Shown: positions 18,165 through 27,083 of the stretch, piece after piece
Position numbering within the stretch: position 1 is the stretch's first letter
How the letters are laid out: the number at the start of each line of letters is the position of its first letter
Assembly: GCF_018860585.1 (NCBI RefSeq)
Contig: NZ_JAHKPR010000070.1
Location: 1-63,330 of the forward strand
DNA from: Colwellia sp. E2M01
Lineage (GTDB): Bacteria; Pseudomonadota; Gammaproteobacteria; Enterobacterales; Alteromonadaceae
DNA: 63,330 bases
Direction of reading: 5' to 3'
Notes under the pieces: model-generated
Databases searched by the model: none
Seen by the model: the letters and a program-made list of their open reading frames with translations, nothing else
Told to the model about the DNA's origin: nothing
Translations under genes and position numbers: made by a program

Positions 18165-18267
18165 GTGTTTTGATTGTTTTTTGTGTATTATTGCGCTCGA
18201 ATTTAGACACTGGCACATTCAGCACTTTAAAAAGGCTGTTGCTACCCTACGTATTGAGGACGTTCTT

Positions 18268-19140
18268 TTGAGTAAAAAAACACTTGGCGCCGTATTTAAA
18301 GAAGTAGTTACTCCCCTACTTTATATTAGCCCTAGCGCTAAAACGGGTTCATTAATTGGCGGTTGCTTTAGCTGCTTATTTACCTTGTCTGCTTTTGCCT
18401 TAGACACAGCGCAAATTGATGAGTTAACCCAGCAATGGCTAAACATTGAAAAGCAAAGTGTACAGTTACAACGTGACTGGCAAGAGCAACAACCCATACT
18501 TGAGCAACAATTAACGTTATTAAACGAAGAAAAATCACAATTAACACGCATGTTAAGTGAGGACACGTCTAGTCAAGCGCAAGTAGACGTAAAGCGCAGT
18601 GAGTTATTGCAACAACAAGGCGATCTTGAACAACAACAAGACAAGCTAACCACGCAATTAAACGCATTTAATAAGCAGTTATTGCAATTAAACGACATGC
18701 TACCGCCACCACTTATTAATGCTTGGCAAAGTGAAGACGACGTTTTAGACGCCGAGCCAACAGCTTCTTTACAGCTACAGGTTGGTTTAGCGAAATTAGC
18801 GAAATTAAATGAGTTTGACCAACGAATTTCGGTATACGAAATGCCATTAACCGCGCCAAACACCGCTGATAACAAACAAATTTTAGTGAAGCAATTTTAT
18901 TTAGGCGTAAGTCAAGCATGGTTTACCAGCGCTAACGGTGAATACCGAGGTTGGGGACAAGCAACGCCTGAAGGCTGGCAATGGCATTTTGACGAGAACC
19001 TCGATCAAGACAAAATAAATAAAGCTATCGCAATTTTTGAAAAGAAAAAACAAGCTGACTTTGTTTCTTTACCTATGGTGTTACAGGCACAGCCCTTCGG
19101 TGCTAAGCAAAATGAAACACAAAACCAGGGAGCCAAGTAA
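18268..19140 (+). CDS. DUF3450 periplasmic coiled-coil protein of the TonB2 cluster
   Basis: First gene of the TonB2 cluster. The frame is open from an ATG at 18163, but that ATG touches a Fur-box-like site. A TTG at 18268 has a GAGG ribosome site 8 bases upstream and yields a proper signal peptide ending at SAFA, so I choose TTG. The mature protein (about 260 residues) begins with a long Gln/Leu-rich coiled coil (about residues 35-120) and ends in a compact domain with QVGLAKLAKLNEFDQRI and QAWFTSANGEYRGWG. This is the DUF3450 pattern seen ahead of ttpC-exbB-exbD-tonB genes in Vibrio and Alteromonadales. Its exact job is unknown; it probably supports the energising complex in the periplasm. 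Its stop overlaps the next start (TAATG). Confidence 0.75.
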   Translation: MSKKTLGAVFKEVVTPLLYISPSAKTGSLIGGCFSCLFTLSAFALDTAQIDELTQQWLNIEKQSVQLQRDWQEQQPILEQQLTLLNEEKSQLTRMLSEDTSSQAQVDVKRSELLQQQGDLEQQQDKLTTQLNAFNKQLLQLNDMLPPPLINAWQSEDDVLDAEPTASLQLQVGLAKLAKLNEFDQRISVYEMPLTAPNTADNKQILVKQFYLGVSQAWFTSANGEYRGWGQATPEGWQWHFDENLDQDKINKAIAIFEKKKQADFVSLPMVLQAQPFGAKQNETQNQGAK

Positions 19141-20540
19141 TGAGTATTTTTAAGCCAATGAATCAATTAAAATTACCGACTAGCGCCTTATTAACAGTTT
19201 TATTATTTAGCCTACTAGGCACATTCAGTGCTACTGCCGCTGATTCTCAATCAATTGAACGTCAGTTAATCAATAAAATCAGCCAAGCTAAAAAGCGCTT
19301 AGCCAAAGTAGAAAAAAGTGTGAGTAGTCAGCGTATAGCGTTAGCTAAAAAACTCAACAAAGTAGAACGCGAGGTTATTGAATTACGTAACCAAACAGCG
19401 GTAGCAAGACGACTTGCTGATGAAAAAACCTTAAGTATTACCAAACTTGAACAGCGACTTTCTACTTGGAAGCAACAAGATCTTTTCCAGAAAAACTTAT
19501 TACATAGATATATACAAAACGCCAACCTTGCCAAAACAAGTACTACTTCAGCCATTAATAAAAGTGATGTAAGTAGCCAATTATCCTTAGTGCTTGATCA
19601 CAGTAAAAAACTTAATCAACAGTTTTTCCCGCAATGGCAAACACAAAAAGTTGTAATGCCAAACGGCGAAATGATAACAAACCCAACCTTAACCTTAGGC
19701 CCTATTACTTGGTATTGGGATGAAGCCTCTGAACAAGCTGGTTTAGTTAGCAAAGAAGAAAATGCGTTATTTCAACATGATGTTTATTTAGGTAACAGTA
19801 ATGATATTGCCACCTTACGCAATACCCTAAACGGAGAAATAACCTTTGACCCAACATTAGGTCAAGCTATTACTCGCGAACAACAAAGTGAAAGTGTAGT
19901 AGACCATGTTATTAAAGGCGGCGTGTGGGCCGTACCTATTTTATTATTTGCCTTATTCGCATTAATTATTGCCTTAATGAAAGTAGTGCAACTAGCACGT
20001 TTACCTAAGTTTGTGCATTTAGCGCCATCGTCTTTAGTTTCCTTAGTACAAAATAAATCAGCTGATAGCGCCACAAACGAAGCCTTAATAAAACCTATTA
20101 AAGGTATGCAAAGAGACTTACTTGATATTACCACCACCCATGCCTTATCAAGCCAACGTGACGACTTATTATTTATCAAGCTACAACAATGTAAGCACGT
20201 ATTAGATAAACGTATTAGCGCTATTGCGATTACCGCAGCAATATCACCACTTTTAGGTTTATTAGGTACCGTTAGCGGCATGATTGAAACATTTAAGATG
20301 ATGACTTTATTTGGCTCGGGCGATCCTGAAGTGGTTTCTGGTGGTATCGCCCAAGCATTAGTTACTACCGAATTAGGCTTAGTGGTGGCTATTCCAGCGT
20401 TAATTTTAAATGCCGTGCTATCACGCAAAGCCAAAGCCTATTACGCCGATTTAGAGAATTTCGCCATTTTAGTGAGTAAGTCTGACGAGCAACAAAAAGC
20501 AGATACTCAAACAAGCAACATTGAAGGAGCAAACGCATGA
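19140..20540 (+). CDS. ttpC: TtpC-like large ExbB-family protein
   Basis: A 466-residue MotA/TolQ/ExbB-family protein with an N-terminal extension. A signal peptide (about residues 15-34, ending TAAD) leads to a periplasmic coiled coil (about 38-125). A first membrane helix follows near 262-285 (AVPILLFALFALIIALMKV), then the ExbB core ISPLLGLLGTVSGMIETFKM and GGIAQALVTTELGLVVAIPA. This is the organisation of TtpC, an extra subunit required by the Vibrio TonB2 system. It overlaps the DUF3450 gene by one base and the next exbB-like gene by four, so translation is coupled. It would work with the ExbB, ExbD and TonB proteins that follow. Confidence 0.85.
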   Translation: MSIFKPMNQLKLPTSALLTVLLFSLLGTFSATAADSQSIERQLINKISQAKKRLAKVEKSVSSQRIALAKKLNKVEREVIELRNQTAVARRLADEKTLSITKLEQRLSTWKQQDLFQKNLLHRYIQNANLAKTSTTSAINKSDVSSQLSLVLDHSKKLNQQFFPQWQTQKVVMPNGEMITNPTLTLGPITWYWDEASEQAGLVSKEENALFQHDVYLGNSNDIATLRNTLNGEITFDPTLGQAITREQQSESVVDHVIKGGVWAVPILLFALFALIIALMKVVQLARLPKFVHLAPSSLVSLVQNKSADSATNEALIKPIKGMQRDLLDITTTHALSSQRDDLLFIKLQQCKHVLDKRISAIAITAAISPLLGLLGTVSGMIETFKMMTLFGSGDPEVVSGGIAQALVTTELGLVVAIPALILNAVLSRKAKAYYADLENFAILVSKSDEQQKADTQTSNIEGANA

Positions 20541-21028
20541 TAGAACAAATCGCTAACAGCATTATTTGCTGGTCAATTATCGCCCTCGCCTTATATTGTT
20601 ATCAGCAATTATTTCATCAATATTTAATGCTTAATCAAGCTGAAGCCAACAATAGCTCAGAGCATAGCCAACATGAATTTACTAGCATATTAATTGGTGC
20701 ATTACCTTTATTAGGTTTGCTAGGCACTATTGTCGGCTTACTAGAATGTTTTGCCGGCATTGCAAGCCAAGGCGCTAATAGCCAATTGATGAGTTCAGGT
20801 ATTTCAGACGCCTTATTAACCACACAACTTGGTTTAGTATGTGCTGTACCTGGTTGGCTTTTACAATCTTGGGTACGTGCTCAAGTACAAGCCAAAGACC
20901 GCTTACAAGCAGAGAACACGGTAATTAATAGCGACAATAAAGCAAGTAATGCGCAAAATAAGCCAACCATAGCTACCACGAAAAATGATGCTGCTAATAC
21001 TGATTACTCTGCTGTAGAGGCTGCTTAA
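20537..21028 (+). CDS. exbB: ExbB-like proton-channel subunit
   Basis: A 163-residue MotA/TolQ/ExbB protein with three membrane segments (about residues 7-26, 52-72 and 93-112). The hallmark ALPLLGLLGTIVGLLECFAG and GISDALLTTQLGLVCAVPGW motifs are present. This compact size is usual for ExbB2 of TonB2 systems. With ExbD it forms the proton-driven motor that rotates or moves TonB. The start ATG overlaps the ttpC stop (ATGA), and exbD starts 2 bases after its stop. Confidence 0.85.
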   Translation: MIEQIANSIICWSIIALALYCYQQLFHQYLMLNQAEANNSSEHSQHEFTSILIGALPLLGLLGTIVGLLECFAGIASQGANSQLMSSGISDALLTTQLGLVCAVPGWLLQSWVRAQVQAKDRLQAENTVINSDNKASNAQNKPTIATTKNDAANTDYSAVEAA

Positions 21029-21030
21029 CT

Positions 21031-21438
21031 ATGCCAACAAGATTACAGCGCAGGCTTGAACAACAACATAATGAGTCTATTGATATGTCACCACTGCTTG
21101 ATGTGGTGTTCATCTTATTAATCTTTTTTATTGTAACTACAGTATTTGTCAAAGAAACAGGGGTTGAAGTAGACAAGCCTCAAGCCATGACAGCACAACA
21201 ACTTGAAAAAACAGTAATATTATTAGCGATAACCGACAACGGTGAAATATTTTATGACTCCAATCCTATTGGGGTTGCAGGTATTAGAGGCACTATTGAG
21301 CAACTACTACGCAGCCAAGAGCGTCCAGTTGTTATTCAAGCCGATAAGCATGTACCAACCCAATTGTTGCTTGAAGTAATTGATGAAGCCAAGCTTGCTG
21401 GTGCTGTGTCAGTTAACTTAGCTGCATTAGCGCCATAA
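21031..21438 (+). CDS. exbD: ExbD/TolR-family subunit
   Basis: A 135-residue protein with one membrane helix. The motif IDMSPLLDVVFILLIFFIVT near residues 18-37 contains the conserved Asp that carries protons in ExbD. A periplasmic domain follows (about 45-135), with RPVVIQADKHVPTQLLLEVI typical of ExbD. It sits between exbB and tonB and is the stator partner of both. Confidence 0.88.
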   Translation: MPTRLQRRLEQQHNESIDMSPLLDVVFILLIFFIVTTVFVKETGVEVDKPQAMTAQQLEKTVILLAITDNGEIFYDSNPIGVAGIRGTIEQLLRSQERPVVIQADKHVPTQLLLEVIDEAKLAGAVSVNLAALAP

Positions 21439-21446
21439 GGTTGAGC

Positions 21447-22100
21447 ATGACTATTACCGCGAACAAGCCTGTTAAAACCAAAATGAATCCGCACCTAGTG
21501 TCGAGTTTGGTGAGTTTAGTAATACTCTGCGCAGCGCTATTAATATTGTGGATTGGCAGTAACACAACAATGTCTATTGAGCCTAAAGTGATGGTGCGTG
21601 AAGTATCGGTTATGCCGGCCACACCACCGCCACCTCCACCGCCGTCACCATCGCAACAAGTTGTTGAAACACCGTTAAATCTACAAGTACAGGGCGCAGG
21701 TCCGTCAATACAAATGTCAATGGCTGAGCCAACGCTACAAATGAAAAAGCCTGAGTTACTGGAAATATCAACCGCAACACCACAATTTCAATCACTCGAA
21801 ATAGACTGGCAAGCTTTTGATTTAAATGATTTAGACGGTTTACCGACATTACTGTCGCCGTTAAAAATTAAATTACCCAAAAGCTTAGTGCGACGCGGCA
21901 TTAAAAATATTTTAATTAAATTAGATGTGATGATTGATGAAAAAGGTCAACTGACATTAATTAATATTATTGAAAACCCACACCCTGAGCTAAAACCTGA
22001 AATTATCCGTTTAATACGCAATACGCGTTTTAGCGCTCCTAAAAAAGACAATAAAAATGTACGTGCTCGCTTTATTTGGCCCGTAGAAATTACATCATAA
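21447..22100 (+). CDS. tonB: TonB-family energy transducer
   Basis: About 218 residues. I choose the ATG at 21447 because an AAGG ribosome site lies 6 bases upstream; a TTG two codons earlier (21441) is possible. An N-terminal signal anchor (about residues 15-33) is followed by a short proline-rich stretch ATPPPPPPPSPS that spans the periplasm. The C-terminal TonB domain has VMIDEKGQLTLINIIENPHP and later FSAPKKDNKNVRARFIWPVE. The short proline segment is typical of TonB2-type proteins. It should energise the receptors in this window (haem, siderophore, thiamine) and others. Confidence 0.85.
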   Translation: MTITANKPVKTKMNPHLVSSLVSLVILCAALLILWIGSNTTMSIEPKVMVREVSVMPATPPPPPPPSPSQQVVETPLNLQVQGAGPSIQMSMAEPTLQMKKPELLEISTATPQFQSLEIDWQAFDLNDLDGLPTLLSPLKIKLPKSLVRRGIKNILIKLDVMIDEKGQLTLINIIENPHPELKPEIIRLIRNTRFSAPKKDNKNVRARFIWPVEITS

Positions 22101-22110
22101 CGAGAATATT

Positions 22111-23643
22111 ATGCCGACTTTTTCTTCCCACAAGCTTAATTCACTGACGCGTAGTTTTTTAAAGTGTAGTCACTTTAGCAACACCGCTTCATCAATAAGC
22201 CTTGCCTTACTTTTTTCAGCAACCCTTGCTACAACAGTTACCGCAACACTGATGTCTCATTCTGCTCATGCCGCTAATTCAAGCATTGAAAGCGATAATA
22301 TTAAAGTGACTTTGCAGCAACCTAAGTGGCAATTTTTATTAGAAAACCAACCATTAAAACAAACACAAGCACGCATCAAGCCTAATGAACGAAGCTTTGC
22401 CGAAAAAATTCAACCGTTATTAGCAAAACAAGATTACAGTGCAGTTATCAAGGCTTTTACCGAGCGAGACATTCAGGAAGACGTTAACGCAGATCCAAGT
22501 AATAACAGCGCGGCGTTATGGCAGTTGCGTGGTCAAGTACAGTTAATGCAAAAAGACTACGACGGCGCAGAAAAAAGCTTATTACAAGCGTTAACTGAAT
22601 TTCCTAATTTAGCCTTAGCACACCGCAGTTTAAGCATGGTGTACATGGTTAAAAAGTCGTATAAAAAAGCACAAGTGCATTTAAAAAAATCTATAGAATT
22701 TGGTGTTGAAGACGCACAAGTATTAGGGCAACTTTCCTTTGTAAATTTACAACTTGGACAAGCAGCAAGTGCAATTTCAGGGTATCAACGTGCATTATTT
22801 CTAGCACCTACCGACAAACAATGGCAACAAGGTTTGTTATATGCGCTATTAAATAGCCATGCGTTCGATCAAGCTCAAGCCTTGCTCGAAGAAATGTTGC
22901 AATCTGACCTAGAAAATAGCGAACTTTGGTTGCAACGTGGGCAACTTGCATTAAAACAAAACCGTTTACCGCAAGCTATTACTAGTTTAGAAATGGCATT
23001 AATGCTTGGTAATAATGATGTAGAAAATCTTGCTTCTACAGCAAAACTACATATTCAAGCCGGCAGCCCAGATAGAGCCGTTGAAATTATAGCAACGCAT
23101 TTACCAAGCTTTTTTGGGCAAGGCAAAGCTTCATCAACAACTAGTACAAAGGTAGATATCGCAACCGTCGACGACATTAGTGCTTGGTTAGCTAGTCAAC
23201 AACGCTGGCAACAATTAACTACCTTACTCAATGCAGTTGACCAATATGCAAGTAAACAAAGTTTACCTGATAATTATCAAGCCAAGTTTGATGTTTATCA
23301 TGCGCAAATGGACATTGCTAACAACAAAATAACTAACGCCCAAAAACGCTTAAAACATGCTCTTGACTACAATCCAACCCATGGCGAAGCTTTATTAAGT
23401 TTAGCGGCATTACTTAAAAGCCAAGACCGCGACGAACAAGCCTTACAATACTACATACGTGCGCAAGCACTTACTGACTACAAAGAAAGAGCATTATTAG
23501 GTCACGCACAGCTTGAAATAGACAGACAAGCTTATGAACAAGCGATAAAATTACTACGCCAAGTGGTACAAATGAACCCTGAACGTCGTGACGTATTGGC
23601 AAATATAAAGTCATTAAAAAATATTGTACGTAACCAAAGTTAG
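22111..23643 (+). CDS. TPR-repeat protein of the TonB2 cluster
   Basis: A 510-residue exported protein with a long, polar N-terminus followed by a hydrophobic signal (about residues 27-52, ending SAHAAN). From about residue 110 it is built of tetratricopeptide repeats, for example LWQLRGQVQLMQKDYDGAEK, PNLALAHRSLSMVYM and GEALLSLAALLKSQDRDEQA. TPR genes commonly close ttpC-exbB-exbD-tonB operons, and such proteins have been linked to siderophore-iron uptake. It starts 10 bases after the tonB stop, so it is the last cistron. It probably scaffolds the periplasmic side of the complex; the partner cannot be read from sequence. Confidence 0.8.
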   Translation: MPTFSSHKLNSLTRSFLKCSHFSNTASSISLALLFSATLATTVTATLMSHSAHAANSSIESDNIKVTLQQPKWQFLLENQPLKQTQARIKPNERSFAEKIQPLLAKQDYSAVIKAFTERDIQEDVNADPSNNSAALWQLRGQVQLMQKDYDGAEKSLLQALTEFPNLALAHRSLSMVYMVKKSYKKAQVHLKKSIEFGVEDAQVLGQLSFVNLQLGQAASAISGYQRALFLAPTDKQWQQGLLYALLNSHAFDQAQALLEEMLQSDLENSELWLQRGQLALKQNRLPQAITSLEMALMLGNNDVENLASTAKLHIQAGSPDRAVEIIATHLPSFFGQGKASSTTSTKVDIATVDDISAWLASQQRWQQLTTLLNAVDQYASKQSLPDNYQAKFDVYHAQMDIANNKITNAQKRLKHALDYNPTHGEALLSLAALLKSQDRDEQALQYYIRAQALTDYKERALLGHAQLEIDRQAYEQAIKLLRQVVQMNPERRDVLANIKSLKNIVRNQS

Positions 23644-23773
23644 TGTTGTCTTTAACATACTAAATCAGTAACTTAAAATTACGCCTATAACTTAAAGACA
23701 AACAGAGGTCGCATCATAAAGCTTCGTTTCTATACACGATTATAGATAACGACCCTTAACGACCTATAAAGTC

Positions 23774-23979
23774 ATGAATAAATTTTAATAAAACTGCACC
23801 GATGGGTAGGGTTTCCCGCGGGCATATTATTTGTTGTTAGCTTTGCAACCGGCTTTATTACCTCGATAGATAAATTAGCTATACGCTTTAATCAAGGAGT
23901 GACAAGTGAGGCACCAACAAACTCAACAAAACCTATAAACGAGCTTACTTTACAAGATAATGCTCAAGCATTAGCGTAA
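23774..23979 (+). pseudogene. Remnant of a PepSY-associated transmembrane protein
   Basis: In the 461-base gap after the TPR gene, the frame from 23782 to a stop at 23977-23979 encodes IKLHRWVGFPAGILFVVSFA followed by TGFITSIDKLAIRFNQGV. This is the opening of PepSY-associated membrane proteins (LHRWxG...TG), which often accompany siderophore uptake genes. A likely start (ATG at 23774, encoding MNKF) is one frame off, so there is a frameshift near 23785. The coding sequence ends after about 60 residues where a full protein has 350 or more. It is therefore a broken and truncated gene. The rest of the gap has no feature I can support beyond a weak 9-base inverted repeat. Confidence 0.6.
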
Positions 23980-24104
23980 ATTGCGCTAGCGATAAGAAAA
24001 CAGATTATTTATATTTTTAAGAAATAACCTATTTTTTATGAATGATTTATGCACGTATCAGGTCATATAGTAAACACTAATAACTATTCACTAATACGGG
24101 CAAT

Positions 24105-25028
24105 ATGATGCAATATAAAGTAAAAACTTCACGTTTATTATTTTCTAACCTTTTAATATTCGCCCTCGTGGGGTGTGGCTCAGACGATGATCACACAGCC
24201 GCGGTAGAGCAAAAGTCATTCACTGGTGTATTTCTTGACTCAGCCGTACAAGGGCTAAACTATAAAACAGTGACACAAAGCGGAAAAACCAACGCACAAG
24301 GCGAATTCACTTTTTTAGCCGATGAGTTTATTACCTTTACCATTGGCGGCATTGAATTACCAAGTACCGCAGCCAAGCTTTACTTAACCCCCTTATCGCT
24401 ATATCAAACCGATGATATTAACCATAAATCCGTAGTTAATTTACTGCGTTTATTGCAAAGCCTTGATACTGATGGTGATGCTAGTAACGGTATTGAAATT
24501 TCTGACAGCGTGCATCAGTTAGCCACTGAGTTAACCCTAGACTTTTCAGCAACAGATTTTGATCAACAAGTTGCTCCATTAATCGCTAGCAATGGCGCAG
24601 CACTACAAACATTAATAACCGCTGATGATGCGATTACCCATTTTCAAACCACCCTAGCTAAAATTAATAACAGCGAGATGACAAGCTGCACAACAAGTCA
24701 TAGCAAGGTTGGCTATAGCGGATTTTTCAATACCTTAGCACACAATGTCTCTGGTAAAGCCACCATTATCGATGATTGCACTATAGAAATTAGCCAATTT
24801 AGCTACGATGGTGGCGGTCCAGAAGTGTTTTTTTATGGCGCAATAGACCACGCTTACGCCTCTGCAGATGCTTTTTCTTTAGGTGAAAAACTCACGGGTA
24901 CAGAATACAACAATGGTACAATAACCATTACCTTGCCACAGAATAAAAGTTTAGATGACTTAACAGGGTTAAGTGTTTGGTGTGTTGATTTTAATGCTAA
25001 TTTTGGCCAAATGACCTTTACACCTTAA
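24105..25028 (+). CDS. Uncharacterised lipoprotein
   Basis: A 307-residue protein. The signal peptide ends in a lipobox FALVGC, so the mature protein starts at Cys (about residue 24) followed by GSDDDH. Residues 40-70 (GVFLDSAVQGLNYKTVTQSG, then TNAQGEFTFLADEFITF) resemble a small beta-domain common in Alteromonadales and Vibrio surface lipoproteins. Residues 85-130 hold a Leu-rich helix with LRLLQSLDTDGDASNGIEI. The C-terminal part (about 195-307) has two Cys pairs that may form disulfides. I do not recognise a specific function. It has its own upstream region after the PepSY remnant. Confidence 0.65.
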   Translation: MMQYKVKTSRLLFSNLLIFALVGCGSDDDHTAAVEQKSFTGVFLDSAVQGLNYKTVTQSGKTNAQGEFTFLADEFITFTIGGIELPSTAAKLYLTPLSLYQTDDINHKSVVNLLRLLQSLDTDGDASNGIEISDSVHQLATELTLDFSATDFDQQVAPLIASNGAALQTLITADDAITHFQTTLAKINNSEMTSCTTSHSKVGYSGFFNTLAHNVSGKATIIDDCTIEISQFSYDGGGPEVFFYGAIDHAYASADAFSLGEKLTGTEYNNGTITITLPQNKSLDDLTGLSVWCVDFNANFGQMTFTP

Positions 25029-25134
25029 TTATTCGTTATGCCATTATTAAGCAATACTGAATACCTAGCTAGCTGCACCAAAATCAGGCATAATCCCAAG
25101 TAATTTACTTCTTTTATATTGTTTGGAATATTAC

Positions 25135-25998
25135 ATGATTTACAGCATGACCGCGTTCTCACGCGTAGAAATTAAAGGTGATTGGGGCAACGCAGTTTGG
25201 GAAATTCGCTCGGTTAATCAACGATTTTTAGAAACTTATTTTCGTCTACCTGAACAATTTCGTGGTATAGAGCCTGTTTTACGTGAACGTTTCCGCAAAC
25301 AACTAAATCGCGGCAAAGTAGAATGTAACTTACGCTTTAACGCCAATCTAGAAAGCAAAGGTGAACTAGCCTTAAACGAAAAACTAGCACTACAACTTAT
25401 TGAACACGCCAATTGGATTAACAACCACACGCTAAATAGCCAAGTAAATCCACTTGAAGTGATGCGCTGGCCTGGCGTAATGGAAGCACCAGAAAACGAT
25501 ATGTCAGCTATTCAAGCTGAACTACTTGCTGCTTTTGATCAAGCTTTAAAAGACTTTATTGCCGCACGCGCCAGCGAAGGTGAAAATCTTAAAGCGATGA
25601 TTGAACAACGCCTTGATGCTATTTCAGCAGAGGCCGACAAAGTACAAAATCACATGCCAGAAGTTATTGAATGGCAACGTAACCGCATTATTGAAAAATT
25701 TACCGATGCAAAAATTGATTTAGACTCAGGCCGCGTAGAGCAAGAGCTAGTATTACTCGCCCAAAAAATGGATGTTGCCGAAGAGCTAGACCGCCTAAAC
25801 AGCCATGTTAGCGAAACCAAGAAAATCCTCAAAAAAGGTGGCGCACAAGGCCGCCGCTTAGACTTTATGATGCAAGAGTTTAACCGCGAAGCGAATACTT
25901 TGGGCTCTAAATCAATTAATACCGACGTAACGGCAAGTGCTGTAGAACTTAAAGTTTTGATTGAGCAAATGCGTGAGCAGATAGCTAATATTGAATAA
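25135..25998 (+). CDS. yicC: YicC-family endoribonuclease
   Basis: A 287-residue protein of the YicC/YloC family. The frame is open 12 bases further upstream, but the ATG at 25135 gives the family-typical beginning MIYSMTAFSRVE and has a GGA element 7 bases upstream. The N-terminal domain has VNQRFLETYFRLPEQFRGIE, and the C-terminal DUF1732 region has EELDRLNSHVSETKKIL, GRRLDFMMQEFNREANTLGS and KVLIEQMREQIANIE. Family length is normal. Escherichia coli YicC is an RNase implicated in small-RNA turnover. A terminator follows. Confidence 0.9.
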   Translation: MIYSMTAFSRVEIKGDWGNAVWEIRSVNQRFLETYFRLPEQFRGIEPVLRERFRKQLNRGKVECNLRFNANLESKGELALNEKLALQLIEHANWINNHTLNSQVNPLEVMRWPGVMEAPENDMSAIQAELLAAFDQALKDFIAARASEGENLKAMIEQRLDAISAEADKVQNHMPEVIEWQRNRIIEKFTDAKIDLDSGRVEQELVLLAQKMDVAEELDRLNSHVSETKKILKKGGAQGRRLDFMMQEFNREANTLGSKSINTDVTASAVELKVLIEQMREQIANIE

Positions 25999-26104
25999 TA
26001 ATTTGATCGGTATTTACATATAAAAATAGATTAGCTTTAAAATCTAATTAATACCGAGATAATACCTAGCTAATACTTAATTAATATTTAGTTGATATTT
26101 AGTT

Positions 26105-26127
26105 AAAACCGCTAATTTAGCGGTTTT
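26105..26127 (+). terminator. Rho-independent terminator after yicC
   Basis: A 10-bp stem AAAACCGCTA / TAGCGGTTTT with a 3-base loop and a T-run continuing to 26128, about 107 bases after the yicC stop. The preceding A/T-rich stretch contains short direct repeats of ATATTTAGTT. Confidence 0.8.
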
Positions 26128-26195
26128 TGCTATTTACACTTGAAAAAAGTACGCCACAAAAATAAATCAAACACATCATCCCTGAGTATTTAGAT

Positions 26196-26230
26196 ACGTC
26201 ATCCCCGAGGTGTCTTGTCGGGGATCCATG
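26196..26230. repeat. Dispersed GTCATCCCCG/CGGGGATCCA inverted repeat
   Basis: An imperfect palindrome with arms GTCATCCCCG and CGGGGATCCA, preceded at about 26175 by a half-copy (CATCATCCCTGAG). It lies in the convergent gap between yicC and the CBS gene. It belongs to the same family as copies at 13450, 40237 and 44126. Confidence 0.8.
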
Positions 26231-26269
26231 CCTTTTAAGCACTAAACCCACTAGTAAAGTTTATTCAGA

Positions 26270-26704
26270 TTAAGCACTGTTTCGTTTATATGTCACAGGT
26301 TCATTATTATTGTCAATTTGCTCAACTAATTTTTCAAGTACAAAACGGCGTTCAATTAAACCAACAACTTTACCATCTGTTACTACGGGTAGTACTCGGC
26401 GATTATTACAGAGAAACTTATTAGCAATATCGACTAGATTGGTATTAGTGCTAATTGCTTCAACCTCGGTTGACATTCTATCTTGTACTAACTCACCAAT
26501 TGATGAAAAATATCCTCCCATCAACGCACCACGCATACAATCAGCTTCAGATAAGAATCCAACTAGATTATTATTTGCATCAACAACTGGAGCGCCCGAC
26601 AAGCCAGAATCTAATAACTGACGAAGAGCAACAATTACCCCAATATTAGGTAAAAAAGATAATGGAGAACTATCCATAATAGTTTGTGCTGTAATAGTTT
26701 GCAT
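26270..26704 (-). CDS. CBS-domain pair protein
   Basis: A 144-residue cytoplasmic protein made of two CBS domains. The first runs about residues 8-65, with SGLSGAPVVDANNNLVGFLS, and the second about 70-130, with NRRVLPVVTDGKVVGLIERR. Stand-alone CBS pairs bind adenine nucleotides and act as energy or redox sensors, often on a partner protein. No partner is evident here, and the neighbouring genes are unrelated. The gene is monocistronic on the minus strand. Confidence 0.85.
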   Translation of the reverse strand: MQTITAQTIMDSSPLSFLPNIGVIVALRQLLDSGLSGAPVVDANNNLVGFLSEADCMRGALMGGYFSSIGELVQDRMSTEVEAISTNTNLVDIANKFLCNNRRVLPVVTDGKVVGLIERRFVLEKLVEQIDNNNEPVTYKRNSA

Positions 26705-27000
26705 GTTGAACCCCTGAAGCGAATAGTCACTTGTTTAGTGATTGTTTTAATTTTAGCTTAATAAATTAAGAGCAATAACTGCGCCAGTATATGTAAGCTA
26801 CATCCATCAACTATTTAATTAAATTTACTTGTTTTATTACAACAAGTTATGACTTTAAATTATCAGCGCTGAACAATTTATTCACCATTGATATAGAGGA
26901 GTTATTATTTATTTGCACCAAAACGGATCGCTAAATGATTAATAATCAACCATTTTAAGTTGTATGTTTATCGTACCCCCATAATAAAGTCATAGTAAAA

Positions 27001-27070
27001 ACAACTTATAGATTGTTATTTAAAAAAACAGCTTATATACTGTATTCATTAAATACAGCTTATAGATTGT
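27001..27070. promoter_or_regulatory. Three palindromic operators at 27-bp spacing upstream of hipB
   Basis: Three 16-base near-palindromes of form ACA(A/G)CTTATA(G/T)A(C/T)TGT lie at 27001-27016, 27028-27043 and 27055-27070, each starting exactly 27 bases after the previous one. The last ends 13 bases before the chosen hipB start. HipB-type antitoxins bind palindromes to repress their own operon, so these are the likely operators. The rest of the gap (26705-27000) is A/T-rich with no other feature I can support. Confidence 0.75.
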
Positions 27071-27083
27071 TTTGGTGGCTAAC

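Noticed and set aside
23648-23699. 9-base inverted repeat TGTCTTTAA/TTAAAGACA after the TPR gene
   Set aside because: The loop is over 30 bases and no T-run follows, so I do not call it a terminator.
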